DNA of 64,000 nt from Staphylococcus sp. CAG:324 (GTDB taxonomy: Bacteria > Bacillota_I > Bacilli_A > ML615J-28 > CAG-313): positions 176,640 to 240,639 of the forward strand of contig FR890814.1 of assembly GCA_000433035.1 (NCBI GenBank). Reading direction: 5' to 3'. Position numbers and translations under genes: made by a program. The number at the start of each line of letters is the position of its first letter. The stretch's first letter is position 1. Shown here one piece after another: positions 23,758 through 34,071 of the stretch. The notes under the pieces are model-generated. The model ran no database searches, had not been told where the DNA came from, and saw only the letters and a program-made list of their open reading frames with translations.

Positions 23758-25749
23758 TTATTTTTTTAACATTTGTTTAAATTCATCTTCATTAATTATT
23801 TTAATCCCTAAATTTTGTGCTTTAATTAGTTTGCTTCCAGCAGCCTCACCAGCTAATACATATGATGTATTTTTGCTAACACTACTTGAGGTTTTCCCAC
23901 CATATTCCTCAATTAAATTGGTAGCTTCTTCTCTTGACATTGTAGGTAGAGTTCCGGTAAGAACAAACGTTAATCCATGAAAAATTAATGATGTATGATC
24001 TAAACTACTTATAGGATTTAGTCCATACGAAATAAATTTATGGATTAATTCTACATGTTTATCATTTTGAAAGTAAGTTACAATACTTTTAGCCATTACT
24101 TCACCAATATCATCTAGCATACATAATTCTTCATATGTGGCATTTTTAATTTCAGTGATTGACTTGTATCTTTTAGCTAACGTTTTTGCGGCCTTTGCCC
24201 CAATGAAACGAATTCCAAGACCAAAAATAAACTTATCAAGTGAATTTTGTTTTGATTTTTCAATAGCCTCTAATAAATTATCCACTTTTTTTTGACCAAA
24301 TCGTTCTAAACTAACTAAGTCCTTTTCATAATTTTTCAATAAATAAATATCAGTAGCATCTGTCAAATATCCCATTGAATACAATTGTTCAATTTGCTTT
24401 TCACCAAGACCTTCAATATCCATCGCAGCACGGGAAGCAAAATGAATAATCCCTTCCAAAATTCTTCCACCACATTCTGGATTTTTACAAAAATATAAAA
24501 CATCACTACCATCTTTAACAATAGGACTACCACATTTAGGACAATATTTTAACATTTCAAAAGGTTTTAAACCCTCTTGTCTTCTAGAGATATCTACATC
24601 AACTACTTCAGGAATAATTTCACCTGCTTTTCTAACTCTTACATAATCGCCAATACGAATATCTCTACTAACAATAAAATCTTCATTATTCAGTGTAGCC
24701 CTTGATACAACAGTTCCTGCAATGTAAACAGGATCTAATACCGCATTAGGAATAATTTTTCCAGTTCGACCTACAGTAAAAACAATATCCTTTAATTTTG
24801 TTGTTACCATCTCGGCTGGAAACTTGTAAGCAATTGCCCATTTAGGAACTTTAACAGTGTATCCAATTTCATCATATAGTTCAAATTCATTGACTTTAAT
24901 GACAATACCATCTGTTGCATAATCTAAAGTTTTGCGCAATTGATTATACTCATCGATTGCGTTTATTACCTCATCTATATCTTTACAATGCTTATGATAA
25001 GGATTCACACTAAAACCTAATTCTTCTAAATAACTAAGGGCATCTACTTGCGTTTTTATTCCATAGTTTTCGGGATGTACAATTGTATATGAAAATTGAT
25101 CTAATTGTCTTTCTTTCGTAACCTTTTCATCTAATTGTCTTAAACTGCCACCTGCCGCATTTCTTGGATTTGCAAATAAACTTAACCCTTCTTTTTCCCT
25201 TTTCTTATTTACATTTTCCAAAACCGATTTCCGCATATAAACTTCACCACGTACTTCAATATCAATAGATTTGGTCAGAATTTTAGGTAAACTTTGAATC
25301 ATTAACATATTCTTTGTAATATTTTCACCTGTTATTCCATTGCCACGTGTAGCACCAAGTGTAAATAATCCTTTTTCATAATGTGCAGATGAAGCAATTC
25401 CATCAATTTTTAATTCAATAACATAACTATAATGGTGAACGACCTTTTTTATTTTCTCATCAAAATCTCTTAATTCATTACTATTGAACACATCACCTAA
25501 TGACATCATTTGATTTTGATGAATAATGGTATCTAAATCAGTCTTTAAGAAAGCCCCAACTTTTTTAGTGGGACTATTTTTTCTAATATATTGAGGATAT
25601 CGGTTTTCCAAAGATTCCAATTCCATCATCAAATTATCATATTCAGCATCTTCAACTGAGGGATTATCTAAAATATAATATTCATAATTATATTTATTCA
25701 GTAAATTTACAAGTTCATTTATTCGATTTTGTATATCTTGTTCAGTCAT
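23758..25749 (-). CDS. ligA: NAD-dependent DNA ligase
   Basis: A 663-residue ligase. The adenylation domain has the nucleotide-binding lysine in VIELKIDGIA (about 108-117) and ATRGNGITGENIT. Then come the OB fold, the zinc finger CPKCGSP...CKNPECGG, helix-hairpin-helix repeats (about 490-570) and a C-terminal BRCT domain (GLTFVLTGTLPTMSREEA). The start ATG 25749 follows AAGGTG by 6 bases; the frame upstream of it has no ribosome site. pcrA next to ligA matches the Bacillus pcrA-ligA order, here with a hydrolase gene between them. Confidence 0.97.
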   Translation of the reverse strand: MTEQDIQNRINELVNLLNKYNYEYYILDNPSVEDAEYDNLMMELESLENRYPQYIRKNSPTKKVGAFLKTDLDTIIHQNQMMSLGDVFNSNELRDFDEKIKKVVHHYSYVIELKIDGIASSAHYEKGLFTLGATRGNGITGENITKNMLMIQSLPKILTKSIDIEVRGEVYMRKSVLENVNKKREKEGLSLFANPRNAAGGSLRQLDEKVTKERQLDQFSYTIVHPENYGIKTQVDALSYLEELGFSVNPYHKHCKDIDEVINAIDEYNQLRKTLDYATDGIVIKVNEFELYDEIGYTVKVPKWAIAYKFPAEMVTTKLKDIVFTVGRTGKIIPNAVLDPVYIAGTVVSRATLNNEDFIVSRDIRIGDYVRVRKAGEIIPEVVDVDISRRQEGLKPFEMLKYCPKCGSPIVKDGSDVLYFCKNPECGGRILEGIIHFASRAAMDIEGLGEKQIEQLYSMGYLTDATDIYLLKNYEKDLVSLERFGQKKVDNLLEAIEKSKQNSLDKFIFGLGIRFIGAKAAKTLAKRYKSITEIKNATYEELCMLDDIGEVMAKSIVTYFQNDKHVELIHKFISYGLNPISSLDHTSLIFHGLTFVLTGTLPTMSREEATNLIEEYGGKTSSSVSKNTSYVLAGEAAGSKLIKAQNLGIKIINEDEFKQMLKK

Positions 25750-25762
25750 ACTTTTCACCTTT

Positions 25763-26479
25763 TTATTCATTTAAGAATTCCATGATTTTATCAATTATAA
25801 TTTGTTCTTTATTACTCCTTAACATAACATGTCCTACTCCATCAATCATTACTAAAGCTTTTTTATTATTTATGCAATTTCGATAACAAAAATTGACTGA
25901 TGATTTTGGTACAAGTTCATCAAGTTTACCCCAAATAATTAAAGTTGAGGTTGGATTAAATCCTTTAATTTTATTAATCTTTTGAATAAGTTTACAAAAT
26001 GTAATCCCATTATCTAATTTAAATCTTTTTAAGGTATGCCTTCTTACAACATGATAAGCCATTTTATCATTATCTCTTAATTCTTGGTAATTCTTTTTCC
26101 TTTCATCTTTAGTTTTACCACCAAATAGGTATTTCATTCTTTCAATACCAAATAATGGACTAAAATAATATGTTGCAGGACTAATTAATACAGCTTTTTT
26201 AATTGTTTTGTATTTTACACATAAATACCTAACTAATGCACCACCCAAAGAATAACCAATTAAATCAACATAACCAAGTCGACTGTAAAATTCCACTTCA
26301 TCTTCTATTAATTTTATTGTATTATTGACTTTAAAGTTTTTCATATTATGATATTTACCATGTCCTGGTAAACTAATTAATATCACATAATCATATAATT
26401 TTGTAAGTTGATGAGGTAAATGATTAAAGTCATTATAATCTGTTAAATAACCATGGATTAAAATAACAATTTTTTTCAT
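25763..26479 (-). CDS. Alpha/beta hydrolase
   Basis: A 238-residue hydrolase with the oxyanion strand VILIHGYL near the start, nucleophile elbow GYSLGG (about 95-100), a probable acid in IIWGKLDELVP and His in GVGHVML. No signal peptide, so cytosolic. Lysophospholipase or esterase-like; substrate unknown. It touches the pcrA stop and precedes ligA by 13 bases, so it is expressed with DNA repair genes, although a direct role there is not evident. Confidence 0.85.
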   Translation of the reverse strand: MKKIVILIHGYLTDYNDFNHLPHQLTKLYDYVILISLPGHGKYHNMKNFKVNNTIKLIEDEVEFYSRLGYVDLIGYSLGGALVRYLCVKYKTIKKAVLISPATYYFSPLFGIERMKYLFGGKTKDERKKNYQELRDNDKMAYHVVRRHTLKRFKLDNGITFCKLIQKINKIKGFNPTSTLIIWGKLDELVPKSSVNFCYRNCINNKKALVMIDGVGHVMLRSNKEQIIIDKIMEFLNE

Positions 26480-28573
26480 TTAAGCAATCTTTGTAAGGGT
26501 TGGATGACCCTTAGAAATTTTTTTGATTGACTGATCTTTATCAAATAAAATTTGAACATAATAATCATCTTTAGCAATCACAAGACCATTGCCAAAAAAT
26601 TTATGATTTATTCTTGAACCTACTTCAATTTCACCTGGTAAAATTTCTTTTATTTTTTTCTCCTCAACTGCTTTTTTAATATCTTCCGCATTTAAATATT
26701 CAATTAAAAATCTTGATTTAGGATTTCTCACAAGTCTACCATATATTAATCTTCTTGCTGAACAAGTAATATAAAGTTTTTCTTTTGCTCTAGTAAAGGC
26801 AACATAAGCTACCCGCCTTTCTTCTTCCATATCAACTTCTTCTCTAATAGCAGGAAAAATTCCTTCTTCTAAACCAACAACAAATACAGCTTTAAATTCT
26901 AATCCTTTAACTGAATGAATTGTTGATAACACTACACCATTTGTTGTATGATCATCAATTGTTGACGTATCAAGTAAAAGTTCATCAAGACCAATTTCTA
27001 TCTTTTCTGCTTGAGTTAAATCTTGATCTAAATTATTATACTCAATTTGATACAAAATAGATTTAAACTCTTTTACATTATCAATTCGATTAATTTCATC
27101 AGCCTCAGCTTCTGCTTTTAGCATCTCCATATAACCAGTTTTTTCAAGCATATAATCAAAAAATTCCGATAATGCCATTTCATTTAAAGCTTGAGTTAAA
27201 TCTTCAATCATATGTTTAAACTCAATTAATGCTTCTGTTTTAGAAGTTGTGTTATTTTCTTTAAAAATATCAATGGATGAAAGAATATCACAATTGTATT
27301 CTTTCATATATTCTTGTAACTTTTCAATTGTCTTTTCACCAACACCCCGACTAGGAACATTTATAATCCTTTTGAAGTGGACAATTTTAGAAGGATCTGC
27401 AATAAAACGCAAATAACTAATCATATCTTTTACTTCTTTACGCTTTAAAAACGCAAAACTACCATAAATGTTATAAGGTATTTTTTCTTGGATAAAAGCA
27501 ATTTCAAAATTACGAGATAATGCTCCATTACGATATATGACAGCAATATCATTATACTTATAACCATTATGATTTACAAGAGTCATAATTTCATTTGTTA
27601 TATATCTCACTTCATCTTCATAATAATATGCCTCTTGTATAGTTACATCGCTTTTAGAACCAACCTTCTTGCTAAATAATTCTTTTGGTTCCCTAATTTT
27701 ATTGTTTTTAATAACTGCATTGGAACCTTTTAAAATCATATTAGTTGATCGATAATTTTCTACTAATTTAATTATTTTAGCCTTAGGATGATCCTCTTTA
27801 AATTTCATCATATTTTCAATTTTAGCACCTCTAAAAGAATAGATGCTCTGATCATCATCACCTACAGCAAAAATATTTTCATATTTTTGACATAATAAAT
27901 TAATAATATCATATTGAACAACATTAGTATCTTGTAATTCATCAACTAAGATATATTTAAATTCATCTTGGTAATATTCTAAAATATTCGGATTTTCTTT
28001 AAAAAGCTGATAAGTTAAAACAAGTAAATCTTCAAAATCCATCATATTGTTTTCTTTTAAAAAAGTTTGATACTCATTATAAACAGTTTTTAAAAGACCA
28101 ACTAATTCTAAACATGATTTGTTTTTAAAATCACCAATAGCCTTAATTGCCACTTTAGGTGATAAAACACGCCGATTAATTTCTGATTTTTTATATATTT
28201 CATTTAAAATTTTTACCTGATCTTCTTCATCGATGACTTCAAAATTTCGCCCATAATCTAAATATGTTGCATTTCTTCTTAAAATATTTGCGCATAAAGA
28301 ATGAATAGTCGAAATATGCACAAATTTAGCCTTACTCTCAATTTGTTTTTCTAAACGTTCTCGCATTTCATTCGTAGCTTTTTTGGTAAAAGTAATCGCT
28401 AAAATATGATAAGGCTGGATATTGCACTCTTTTATCATATATACAATTCTAGAAATTAACGTTCTAGTTTTACCAGTTCCTGCTCCTGCAAACACCATAA
28501 CAGGACCATCAATTGTTTTTACGGCCTCAAGTTGATTTTCGTTTAAATTTTTCAAATAGTCACTATTTTCCAT
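26480..28573 (-). CDS. pcrA: ATP-dependent DNA helicase PcrA/UvrD
   Basis: A 697-residue superfamily 1A helicase. Motifs in order: Q-motif region LNENQLEAV, Walker A GAGTGKTRT, Ia AITFTKKATNEM, II DELQDTN, III GDDDQSIYSFRGA, IV LVENYRST, V TIHSVKGLEFKAV and VI VAYVAFTRAKEKLYI. It unwinds 3'-5' in repair and rolling-circle replication. The C-terminal KFFGNGLVIAKDDYYVQI is a UvrD-type tudor-like tail that binds RNA polymerase in relatives. It follows glnS by 1 base. Confidence 0.97.
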   Translation of the reverse strand: MENSDYLKNLNENQLEAVKTIDGPVMVFAGAGTGKTRTLISRIVYMIKECNIQPYHILAITFTKKATNEMRERLEKQIESKAKFVHISTIHSLCANILRRNATYLDYGRNFEVIDEEDQVKILNEIYKKSEINRRVLSPKVAIKAIGDFKNKSCLELVGLLKTVYNEYQTFLKENNMMDFEDLLVLTYQLFKENPNILEYYQDEFKYILVDELQDTNVVQYDIINLLCQKYENIFAVGDDDQSIYSFRGAKIENMMKFKEDHPKAKIIKLVENYRSTNMILKGSNAVIKNNKIREPKELFSKKVGSKSDVTIQEAYYYEDEVRYITNEIMTLVNHNGYKYNDIAVIYRNGALSRNFEIAFIQEKIPYNIYGSFAFLKRKEVKDMISYLRFIADPSKIVHFKRIINVPSRGVGEKTIEKLQEYMKEYNCDILSSIDIFKENNTTSKTEALIEFKHMIEDLTQALNEMALSEFFDYMLEKTGYMEMLKAEAEADEINRIDNVKEFKSILYQIEYNNLDQDLTQAEKIEIGLDELLLDTSTIDDHTTNGVVLSTIHSVKGLEFKAVFVVGLEEGIFPAIREEVDMEEERRVAYVAFTRAKEKLYITCSARRLIYGRLVRNPKSRFLIEYLNAEDIKKAVEEKKIKEILPGEIEVGSRINHKFFGNGLVIAKDDYYVQILFDKDQSIKKISKGHPTLTKIA

Positions 28574-28574
28574 A

Positions 28575-30218
28575 TTATGCTGTAAAAGATGATTTTAACC
28601 CCACAATACGGTTGAAAACCAACTTATCTCCTTTAGATGTATAATCATTTGTATAATAACCATTCCGAATAAATTGATATTTATCCATTGGTTTACTATC
28701 TTTTAGTACAGCTTCCACAAACCCTTCAAATACTTGCCATGAATCTTTATTTAAACGTTCTTTAAAATTATCAGTAGAAACTTTTTCATCAATAATAAGT
28801 GGTTCAAAAATATTAAAAGTCGCCTTTAAAGCAGTACTAGCCTCAACATAATGAATTGTACCATTAGGTTTTCTTTCATTAAATCCCGTTCCTGATTTAG
28901 TTTTCGGATCATAAGTACAATGAATTTCTAAAATATTGCCATTTTCATCTTTAATCACATCATTACATTTAATAAAATATGCATGCATTAATCGCACTTC
29001 AACATCTTTTGCAAGACGTTTCCAATGTTTATTAGGTTTAATTTCACAAAAATCTTCTTTTTCAATATAAAGTACTTTACCAAAAGCCATCTTATGCGTT
29101 CCAAGACTCTCATTTTCCATATTATTAATTGCCTCTACATACTCAATATCTTCACTTGGATAATTGGTAATAATAACTTTAAGCGGATTGACAATTGCCA
29201 TTGGCCTTATTGTTGTTAATTTTAAATCTTCTCTTAAAAAATGTTCAAGCATACCATAATCAACAGTTGAATTAATTTTAGATAAACCTGTTGATAAAAT
29301 AAAGTTTTTAATAGCATTAGGTGTAAAACCTCTTCTTCTAAGACCAACAAGTGTTGGCATTCTTGGATCATCATATCCTGAAACATATTTCTCATCAACT
29401 AATTGTTTTAAATATCTTTTACTCATAATCATGTTGGTAATACCAAGACGTCCCCACTCAATCTGACGAGGTTGGGCCGCCACATCACAATGATGAATAA
29501 CCCACTCATAAAGTGGTCGATGATCCTCAAATTCAATACTACAAAGTGAATGGGTAATTCCTTCAAAAGCATCTTGCAAAGGATGAGCAAAATCATACAT
29601 TGGATAAATACACCATTTGTCTTTCGTTTGATGGTGATAAACATGCATAATTCGATAAATAACAGGGTCTCTTAAATTAATATTCGGGCTAGCCATATCA
29701 ATTTTTGCTCGTAATGTTTTTTCTCCATTGGCATATTTACCATTTTTCATTTCTTCAAAAAGTTTTAAATTTTCTTCTATTGTTCTATTTCTATAAGGAG
29801 AAGGTATACCAGGTTCATTAATAGAACCACGATATTTTGACAATGTTTCCTGATCTAAATCATCAACATATGCTAGATTCTTTTTAATTAAAAGAACGGC
29901 TTTTTCATATGTTGCATCAAAATAACTAGATCCATAATTGATTGTTTTAGGGGTATAACCAAGCCATTCAATATCCTTTTTAATTGCATCAACATATTCT
30001 GTATCTTCCTTTGAAGGGTTTGTATCGTCAAATCGAAGATTAGTTGCACCACCAAAACATTTGGCCAGTTCAAAATTCATAATAATCGCTCTTGCATGGC
30101 CTATATGCAAATAAGCATTGGGTTCGGGAGGAAAACGAGTTAGAATATGGTCTACTATTCCTGTTTCTAATTCATTTTTCATAATTGTCTTAATAAAATT
30201 TGAACTATCGTTCATCAT
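28575..30218 (-). CDS. glnS: Glutaminyl-tRNA synthetase
   Basis: A 547-residue class I synthetase with RFPPEPNAYLHIGHARAI (HIGH motif), RFDDTNPSKEDTEYVDAI and MIMSKRYLKQL (KMSKS-like), followed by the two-barrel anticodon-binding region. The PPEPN form and length point to GlnRS rather than GluRS. ATG 30218 lies 10 bases after AGGAG and 1 base after the B3/B4 gene stop. Most Bacillota make Gln-tRNA through GatCAB, so direct glutaminylation is a lineage trait. Whether gatCAB is also present cannot be seen here. Confidence 0.95.
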   Translation of the reverse strand: MMNDSSNFIKTIMKNELETGIVDHILTRFPPEPNAYLHIGHARAIIMNFELAKCFGGATNLRFDDTNPSKEDTEYVDAIKKDIEWLGYTPKTINYGSSYFDATYEKAVLLIKKNLAYVDDLDQETLSKYRGSINEPGIPSPYRNRTIEENLKLFEEMKNGKYANGEKTLRAKIDMASPNINLRDPVIYRIMHVYHHQTKDKWCIYPMYDFAHPLQDAFEGITHSLCSIEFEDHRPLYEWVIHHCDVAAQPRQIEWGRLGITNMIMSKRYLKQLVDEKYVSGYDDPRMPTLVGLRRRGFTPNAIKNFILSTGLSKINSTVDYGMLEHFLREDLKLTTIRPMAIVNPLKVIITNYPSEDIEYVEAINNMENESLGTHKMAFGKVLYIEKEDFCEIKPNKHWKRLAKDVEVRLMHAYFIKCNDVIKDENGNILEIHCTYDPKTKSGTGFNERKPNGTIHYVEASTALKATFNIFEPLIIDEKVSTDNFKERLNKDSWQVFEGFVEAVLKDSKPMDKYQFIRNGYYTNDYTSKGDKLVFNRIVGLKSSFTA

Positions 30219-30219
30219 A

Positions 30220-30897
30220 TTAGTTTTTCTCCTCATAATTAATTTTATTTAAATTCTTAATTTTTAAATATCTATTTAAAATATCAATCATTCTATCTTC
30301 ATCTTGTGATACGTCACTTGTATCAAAATGAATGAGCATAATTAAAACCCTTCTAGTATGAGATGTTATGGAAGTTCTTAAAGTATCACTAGTAGGATTA
30401 CCAAAAGGTGATATATCATCAGTATAAAGTGGCAAACGATCTACATTTATTTTTCCACGATTAATACCAAAATAGCAGTCTTCTTTCGTACCTATTCTAA
30501 TATTGATATCACCTATAATTTGATCTAAATCAACAACACAAACACTTTTTAAACAGATAAGCGAAATCAAATTCCCCACATCGATCACATTACCAAGTCG
30601 ATAAATCTTGCCATCTTTAATGATTCTCCTTAAAAGTGCTTCACAAGCTGCTCTAGTATGGGATGGATCTTTTCCTAATTTTTTATATCCATCTCTTGTT
30701 TGTTTAATTCGTTTGATATTTACTACCCTATCTAAAGAATAGTTTTTTTGATATTCTTGAGCAATTTTAGATAAACCTTCGCTAATCTCGTTTGATAAAT
30801 GTTCTTTATCATTTTTTTCCAGTAAATCAAATGTATAAGCAGATACTAAAAAAGATGGCAAAATTTCTTTTAAATCTTTAGAAATTGTTAATTTCAT
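30220..30897 (-). CDS. B3/B4 tRNA-binding-domain protein
   Basis: A 225-residue protein matching the stand-alone B3/B4 domain of the phenylalanyl-tRNA synthetase beta chain: RDGYKKLGKDPSHTRAACEALLRRI, NVIDVGNLISL and FGNPTSDTLRTSIT. In PheRS this domain edits mischarged tRNA; free-standing homologues are suspected tRNA or amino-acid checkers. The start ATG 30897 follows GAGGAAG by 6 bases and overlaps the coiled-coil gene stop by 20 bases. It is encoded directly before glnS, which supports a translation-quality role by context only. Confidence 0.82.
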   Translation of the reverse strand: MKLTISKDLKEILPSFLVSAYTFDLLEKNDKEHLSNEISEGLSKIAQEYQKNYSLDRVVNIKRIKQTRDGYKKLGKDPSHTRAACEALLRRIIKDGKIYRLGNVIDVGNLISLICLKSVCVVDLDQIIGDINIRIGTKEDCYFGINRGKINVDRLPLYTDDISPFGNPTSDTLRTSITSHTRRVLIMLIHFDTSDVSQDEDRMIDILNRYLKIKNLNKINYEEKN

Positions 30898-32479
30898 CTT
30901 CAACTTCCTCAATTTGTTTGACTAATGACTCATATTCATTGCATTTCATTTTAGCATTAGAAACTTCAACATATTTATCACTTATCAGTGAACTTAACGT
31001 TCTTTGTTTATCATATAATTTTGGAAGTTTGTCCTCACAAAGTAAATATTCTTCATAGATCATAATAATTTTATAATCTTGTTCGGTTTCTTTTAATTGA
31101 TATATTTTCGATTCTAATTGTCTACACTCAATATTAAAACTTTCAATACTTTCTTGAACTATTTTTAACTCTTCATCAATTCTAATTAAATCTGTTTTTC
31201 CGTAAGGATCATTTAATATCTGTTTTCTTGCTTCAGCAAGATTTTTTTCTCTTATAATAATAGAATCTAAACTCATTTTCATAGAATCTAATTTCGTTTT
31301 GGTTTCACTATATTCTTTAATCGTTCTTATAAATGATTGGTTAGCATCCATTATTTTTTTAGCATCTGAAATATAGTTTTCTATTTCATCAATATTATTC
31401 GTAATCGTTTTATACATCGCTTGTATTTGGTTGTATTCATCATTTAATTTATCATATTTATCTTTAAATGGCTTAATAGTTTCCATTTTATCATTCAACT
31501 TTTTCAACATTAGTTTTTTATTTAATAAAATATTAGAAGAAGTATCCGCACTAGATAAACTATTTTTATAATTTAATACAATATCATCCATTTTCAAAGC
31601 AATTTGTTGATTTGTATATTCCAAAATTTGTAAATGTTTGATTTCATCTTTAATAGCTTTGATATGTTGCTTTTTCAAATTGGCAAATAATTCTAACAAT
31701 TCAGTTCTTGTCGTTTTCTTAGTCGTAATTTCATATGCTAAAGCGTCTAATTTTTTTTCAGTTTCTTCAAAAGAAATTACTTCTATACTTTCTGATAAAA
31801 TCTTTTTTTCATTTTCATAAGTAATATTTTGATTTTTCACTTCATATTCTAATACATTTAAATCATCTAATTGAATCAAAGCATTTTTTGCATCATCCAA
31901 ATATTTTACTACTTCATCATATAAAGTATATTTTAACACATCTATAACAAAGTTCATATATTCTAAAGTTTCAGTGACATTTCCAATACTTAATTTACTG
32001 ACTAAATTATTATAATAATCAAGTGTTGCATAATATAAATTATTTTCTAAATCGGTTACTTTATTAGCAATTGTTTGAAATGCAGCCTTTTCATTTTCTA
32101 ATGCTAGATTACTTTGTTTTATCTTTTCATTCAGTTCTTCAATCTGGATTGTTAAATCTTGATTTCTTTTAGCAATTTCTTCTAACATATCTTCGCGTGA
32201 AGTTAATTCTTCATAATTGTTTTCCGTTTTTTTGATATCTTCATCTAAAATACTAATCCTAGCATTCAAAACATAATTATGAATTTCTAAATAACGATTA
32301 ATATAATAATCAACTAATGGTGAATTTATATTGACTTGATTATTGATTGAATTTAAACCTGTAAGTCTTGCATTTAGTCTTCTTATTTCTTCTTTCAAAA
32401 AGTGATTTTCTTCCTTTAATTTTTCAATATCTTGAAGAAGTTGTTCAACCCTACTCATATCATTTTGATAATCAATCAT
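30878..32479 (-). CDS. Long coiled-coil protein of unknown function
   Basis: A 533-residue protein, almost entirely predicted helical coiled coil: heptad-rich EKLKEENHFLKEEIRRLNARL at 18-38 and further charged heptads throughout (KDEIKHLQILEYTNQQ, ETKTKLDSMKMSLDSI). No signal peptide, membrane segment or catalytic motif is visible. Its ATG overlaps the groL stop by one base (TAATG), so translation is coupled to the chaperonin. SMC-like or structural roles are possible, but no ATPase head is present. Confidence 0.65.
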   Translation of the reverse strand: MIDYQNDMSRVEQLLQDIEKLKEENHFLKEEIRRLNARLTGLNSINNQVNINSPLVDYYINRYLEIHNYVLNARISILDEDIKKTENNYEELTSREDMLEEIAKRNQDLTIQIEELNEKIKQSNLALENEKAAFQTIANKVTDLENNLYYATLDYYNNLVSKLSIGNVTETLEYMNFVIDVLKYTLYDEVVKYLDDAKNALIQLDDLNVLEYEVKNQNITYENEKKILSESIEVISFEETEKKLDALAYEITTKKTTRTELLELFANLKKQHIKAIKDEIKHLQILEYTNQQIALKMDDIVLNYKNSLSSADTSSNILLNKKLMLKKLNDKMETIKPFKDKYDKLNDEYNQIQAMYKTITNNIDEIENYISDAKKIMDANQSFIRTIKEYSETKTKLDSMKMSLDSIIIREKNLAEARKQILNDPYGKTDLIRIDEELKIVQESIESFNIECRQLESKIYQLKETEQDYKIIMIYEEYLLCEDKLPKLYDKQRTLSSLISDKYVEVSNAKMKCNEYESLVKQIEEVEDEINNF

Positions 32480-34071
32480 TACAATAAATTCTCCTCATTT
32501 ACAGTCGTTTTTTTATCTTCATTGATAATTGCACATTCGGTTGTTAAAAAGATTCCAGAAATACTTACTGCACTCATAATGGCACTTTTTTCTACACTAG
32601 CAGGATCAATAATTCCTGATTGTTTCATATCAACCATTTTATTATTTAAAGCATCATACCATAAATTATCACTAACATTTTGTAAAATCTTTTGATAGTC
32701 AACTCCTGCATTTTCGCAAATTTGAATAAAAGGTTGTTGTAAAGCTATTTCCAAAATTTCTCTTGCTTGTTGATATACTTGTGCATCTTCAATATGTTTT
32801 AAAGCATTTGCAATTTGATATAATACTTTGCCACCACCTTCAATAATACCTGATTTCATTGCGGCCTTAGTTGCATTTAGAGCATCTTCAATTCGAAGTT
32901 TTTTCTCTTTCAAAACGATTTCTGTTTCAGCTCCAATTTTAATTTGAGCAATACCACCTAAAATTTTAGCTATTCTTTCTTCTAGTTTTTCTTTGTCATA
33001 TTCACTAGTCGTATTAAGCAATTCTTCTTGAAGAGATTTTGCGTACAAATTGATATGATCGGTTAATTCAGAATTACTAATTATAATTGTTTGATCTTTT
33101 GAAACAATTATTTTTTCAGCAACACCTAAGACACTAATATCATTGTTGCTAAGTTCCATACCAATACTAGAATCTACCATTTGAGCACCAGTAATTGTTG
33201 CAACATCTTTTAATTGTTTTAACTTTCTTTCGCCAAATGATGGAGCTTTCACTACTACCGCATTAAAAACACCACGCAATTTATTGACAACGAGTGCTCC
33301 TAAAACTTCTTGTTCAATATCATCACAAATAATGAAAAGTGGTTTGCTTCTTTTAATAGCCTCTTCTAAATATACCAATACTTCTTGCATACTAATAATT
33401 TTCTTATCAGTTACAAGCACAAAAGGTTTATCTAAAATAGCTTCATTTTTGGTATCATTATTAGCCATATAACTTGATAAAAATCCTCGATCAAAAGAAT
33501 AGCCTTTTACCACATCTAAATAATCTTCTAACCCTTGCGATTCTTCAATAGTAATAATGCCATCTTGACCAACATTTTGATATGCCTCTCGAATCAGTTT
33601 ACCAATTTCTTTTGAACCAGATGAAATTGTTGCAATTTGTTCTAAATCATCACTTGATTTAACTGGAGTGGATACCTCATCAATCATTTGATGAATATAT
33701 GATAAATAAAAATTTAACCCGTTTCTTAAAGTTACTGGATTAGCACCCTCTTGTAATTTTTTCATTCCTTCTTCTATGAGGGTTGCGGTTAGCAAAATAG
33801 CAGTAGTTGTACCATCGCCAACTAAATCGTTCGTTTTAGTAGCGGCTTCAATTAAAATTGAGGCCCCTAAATTTTCATATTTATCCTCTAAAGTAATTGA
33901 CTTAGCAATTGTTACTCCATCATTAACAATTAATGGTGAACCAAAATCTTGTTCAATTACAACATTTCTTCCTTTAGGACCTAATGTTACTTTCACCGCA
34001 TTTGCTAATGTTTTCGCACCAATAGTCATTTTTTCTCTTGCTGAAGACGAGAACAATAATTTATTACTCAT
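32479..34071 (-). CDS. groL: Chaperonin GroEL
   Basis: A 530-residue chaperonin. Conserved pieces include VTLGPKGRNVVIEQDFGSP, VGDGTTTAILL (ATP site), SYMANND, the apical KAPSFGERKLKQLKDVA and GAETEIVLKEKKLRIEDAL with the catalytic Asp. It ends ...EDKKTTVNEENLL without the usual Gly-Gly-Met tail. The start ATG 34071 (MSNKLLFSS) follows GGAGGAAAATC and overlaps the groS stop. No CIRCE element precedes the operon, so HrcA control is not evident. Confidence 0.96.
   Translation of the reverse strand: MSNKLLFSSSAREKMTIGAKTLANAVKVTLGPKGRNVVIEQDFGSPLIVNDGVTIAKSITLEDKYENLGASILIEAATKTNDLVGDGTTTAILLTATLIEEGMKKLQEGANPVTLRNGLNFYLSYIHQMIDEVSTPVKSSDDLEQIATISSGSKEIGKLIREAYQNVGQDGIITIEESQGLEDYLDVVKGYSFDRGFLSSYMANNDTKNEAILDKPFVLVTDKKIISMQEVLVYLEEAIKRSKPLFIICDDIEQEVLGALVVNKLRGVFNAVVVKAPSFGERKLKQLKDVATITGAQMVDSSIGMELSNNDISVLGVAEKIIVSKDQTIIISNSELTDHINLYAKSLQEELLNTTSEYDKEKLEERIAKILGGIAQIKIGAETEIVLKEKKLRIEDALNATKAAMKSGIIEGGGKVLYQIANALKHIEDAQVYQQAREILEIALQQPFIQICENAGVDYQKILQNVSDNLWYDALNNKMVDMKQSGIIDPASVEKSAIMSAVSISGIFLTTECAIINEDKKTTVNEENLL

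Noticed and set aside
21436..23980. Plus-strand ORFs opposite uvrA and ligA
   Set aside because: They are mirror frames of well-conserved genes, without ribosome sites or recognisable domains.
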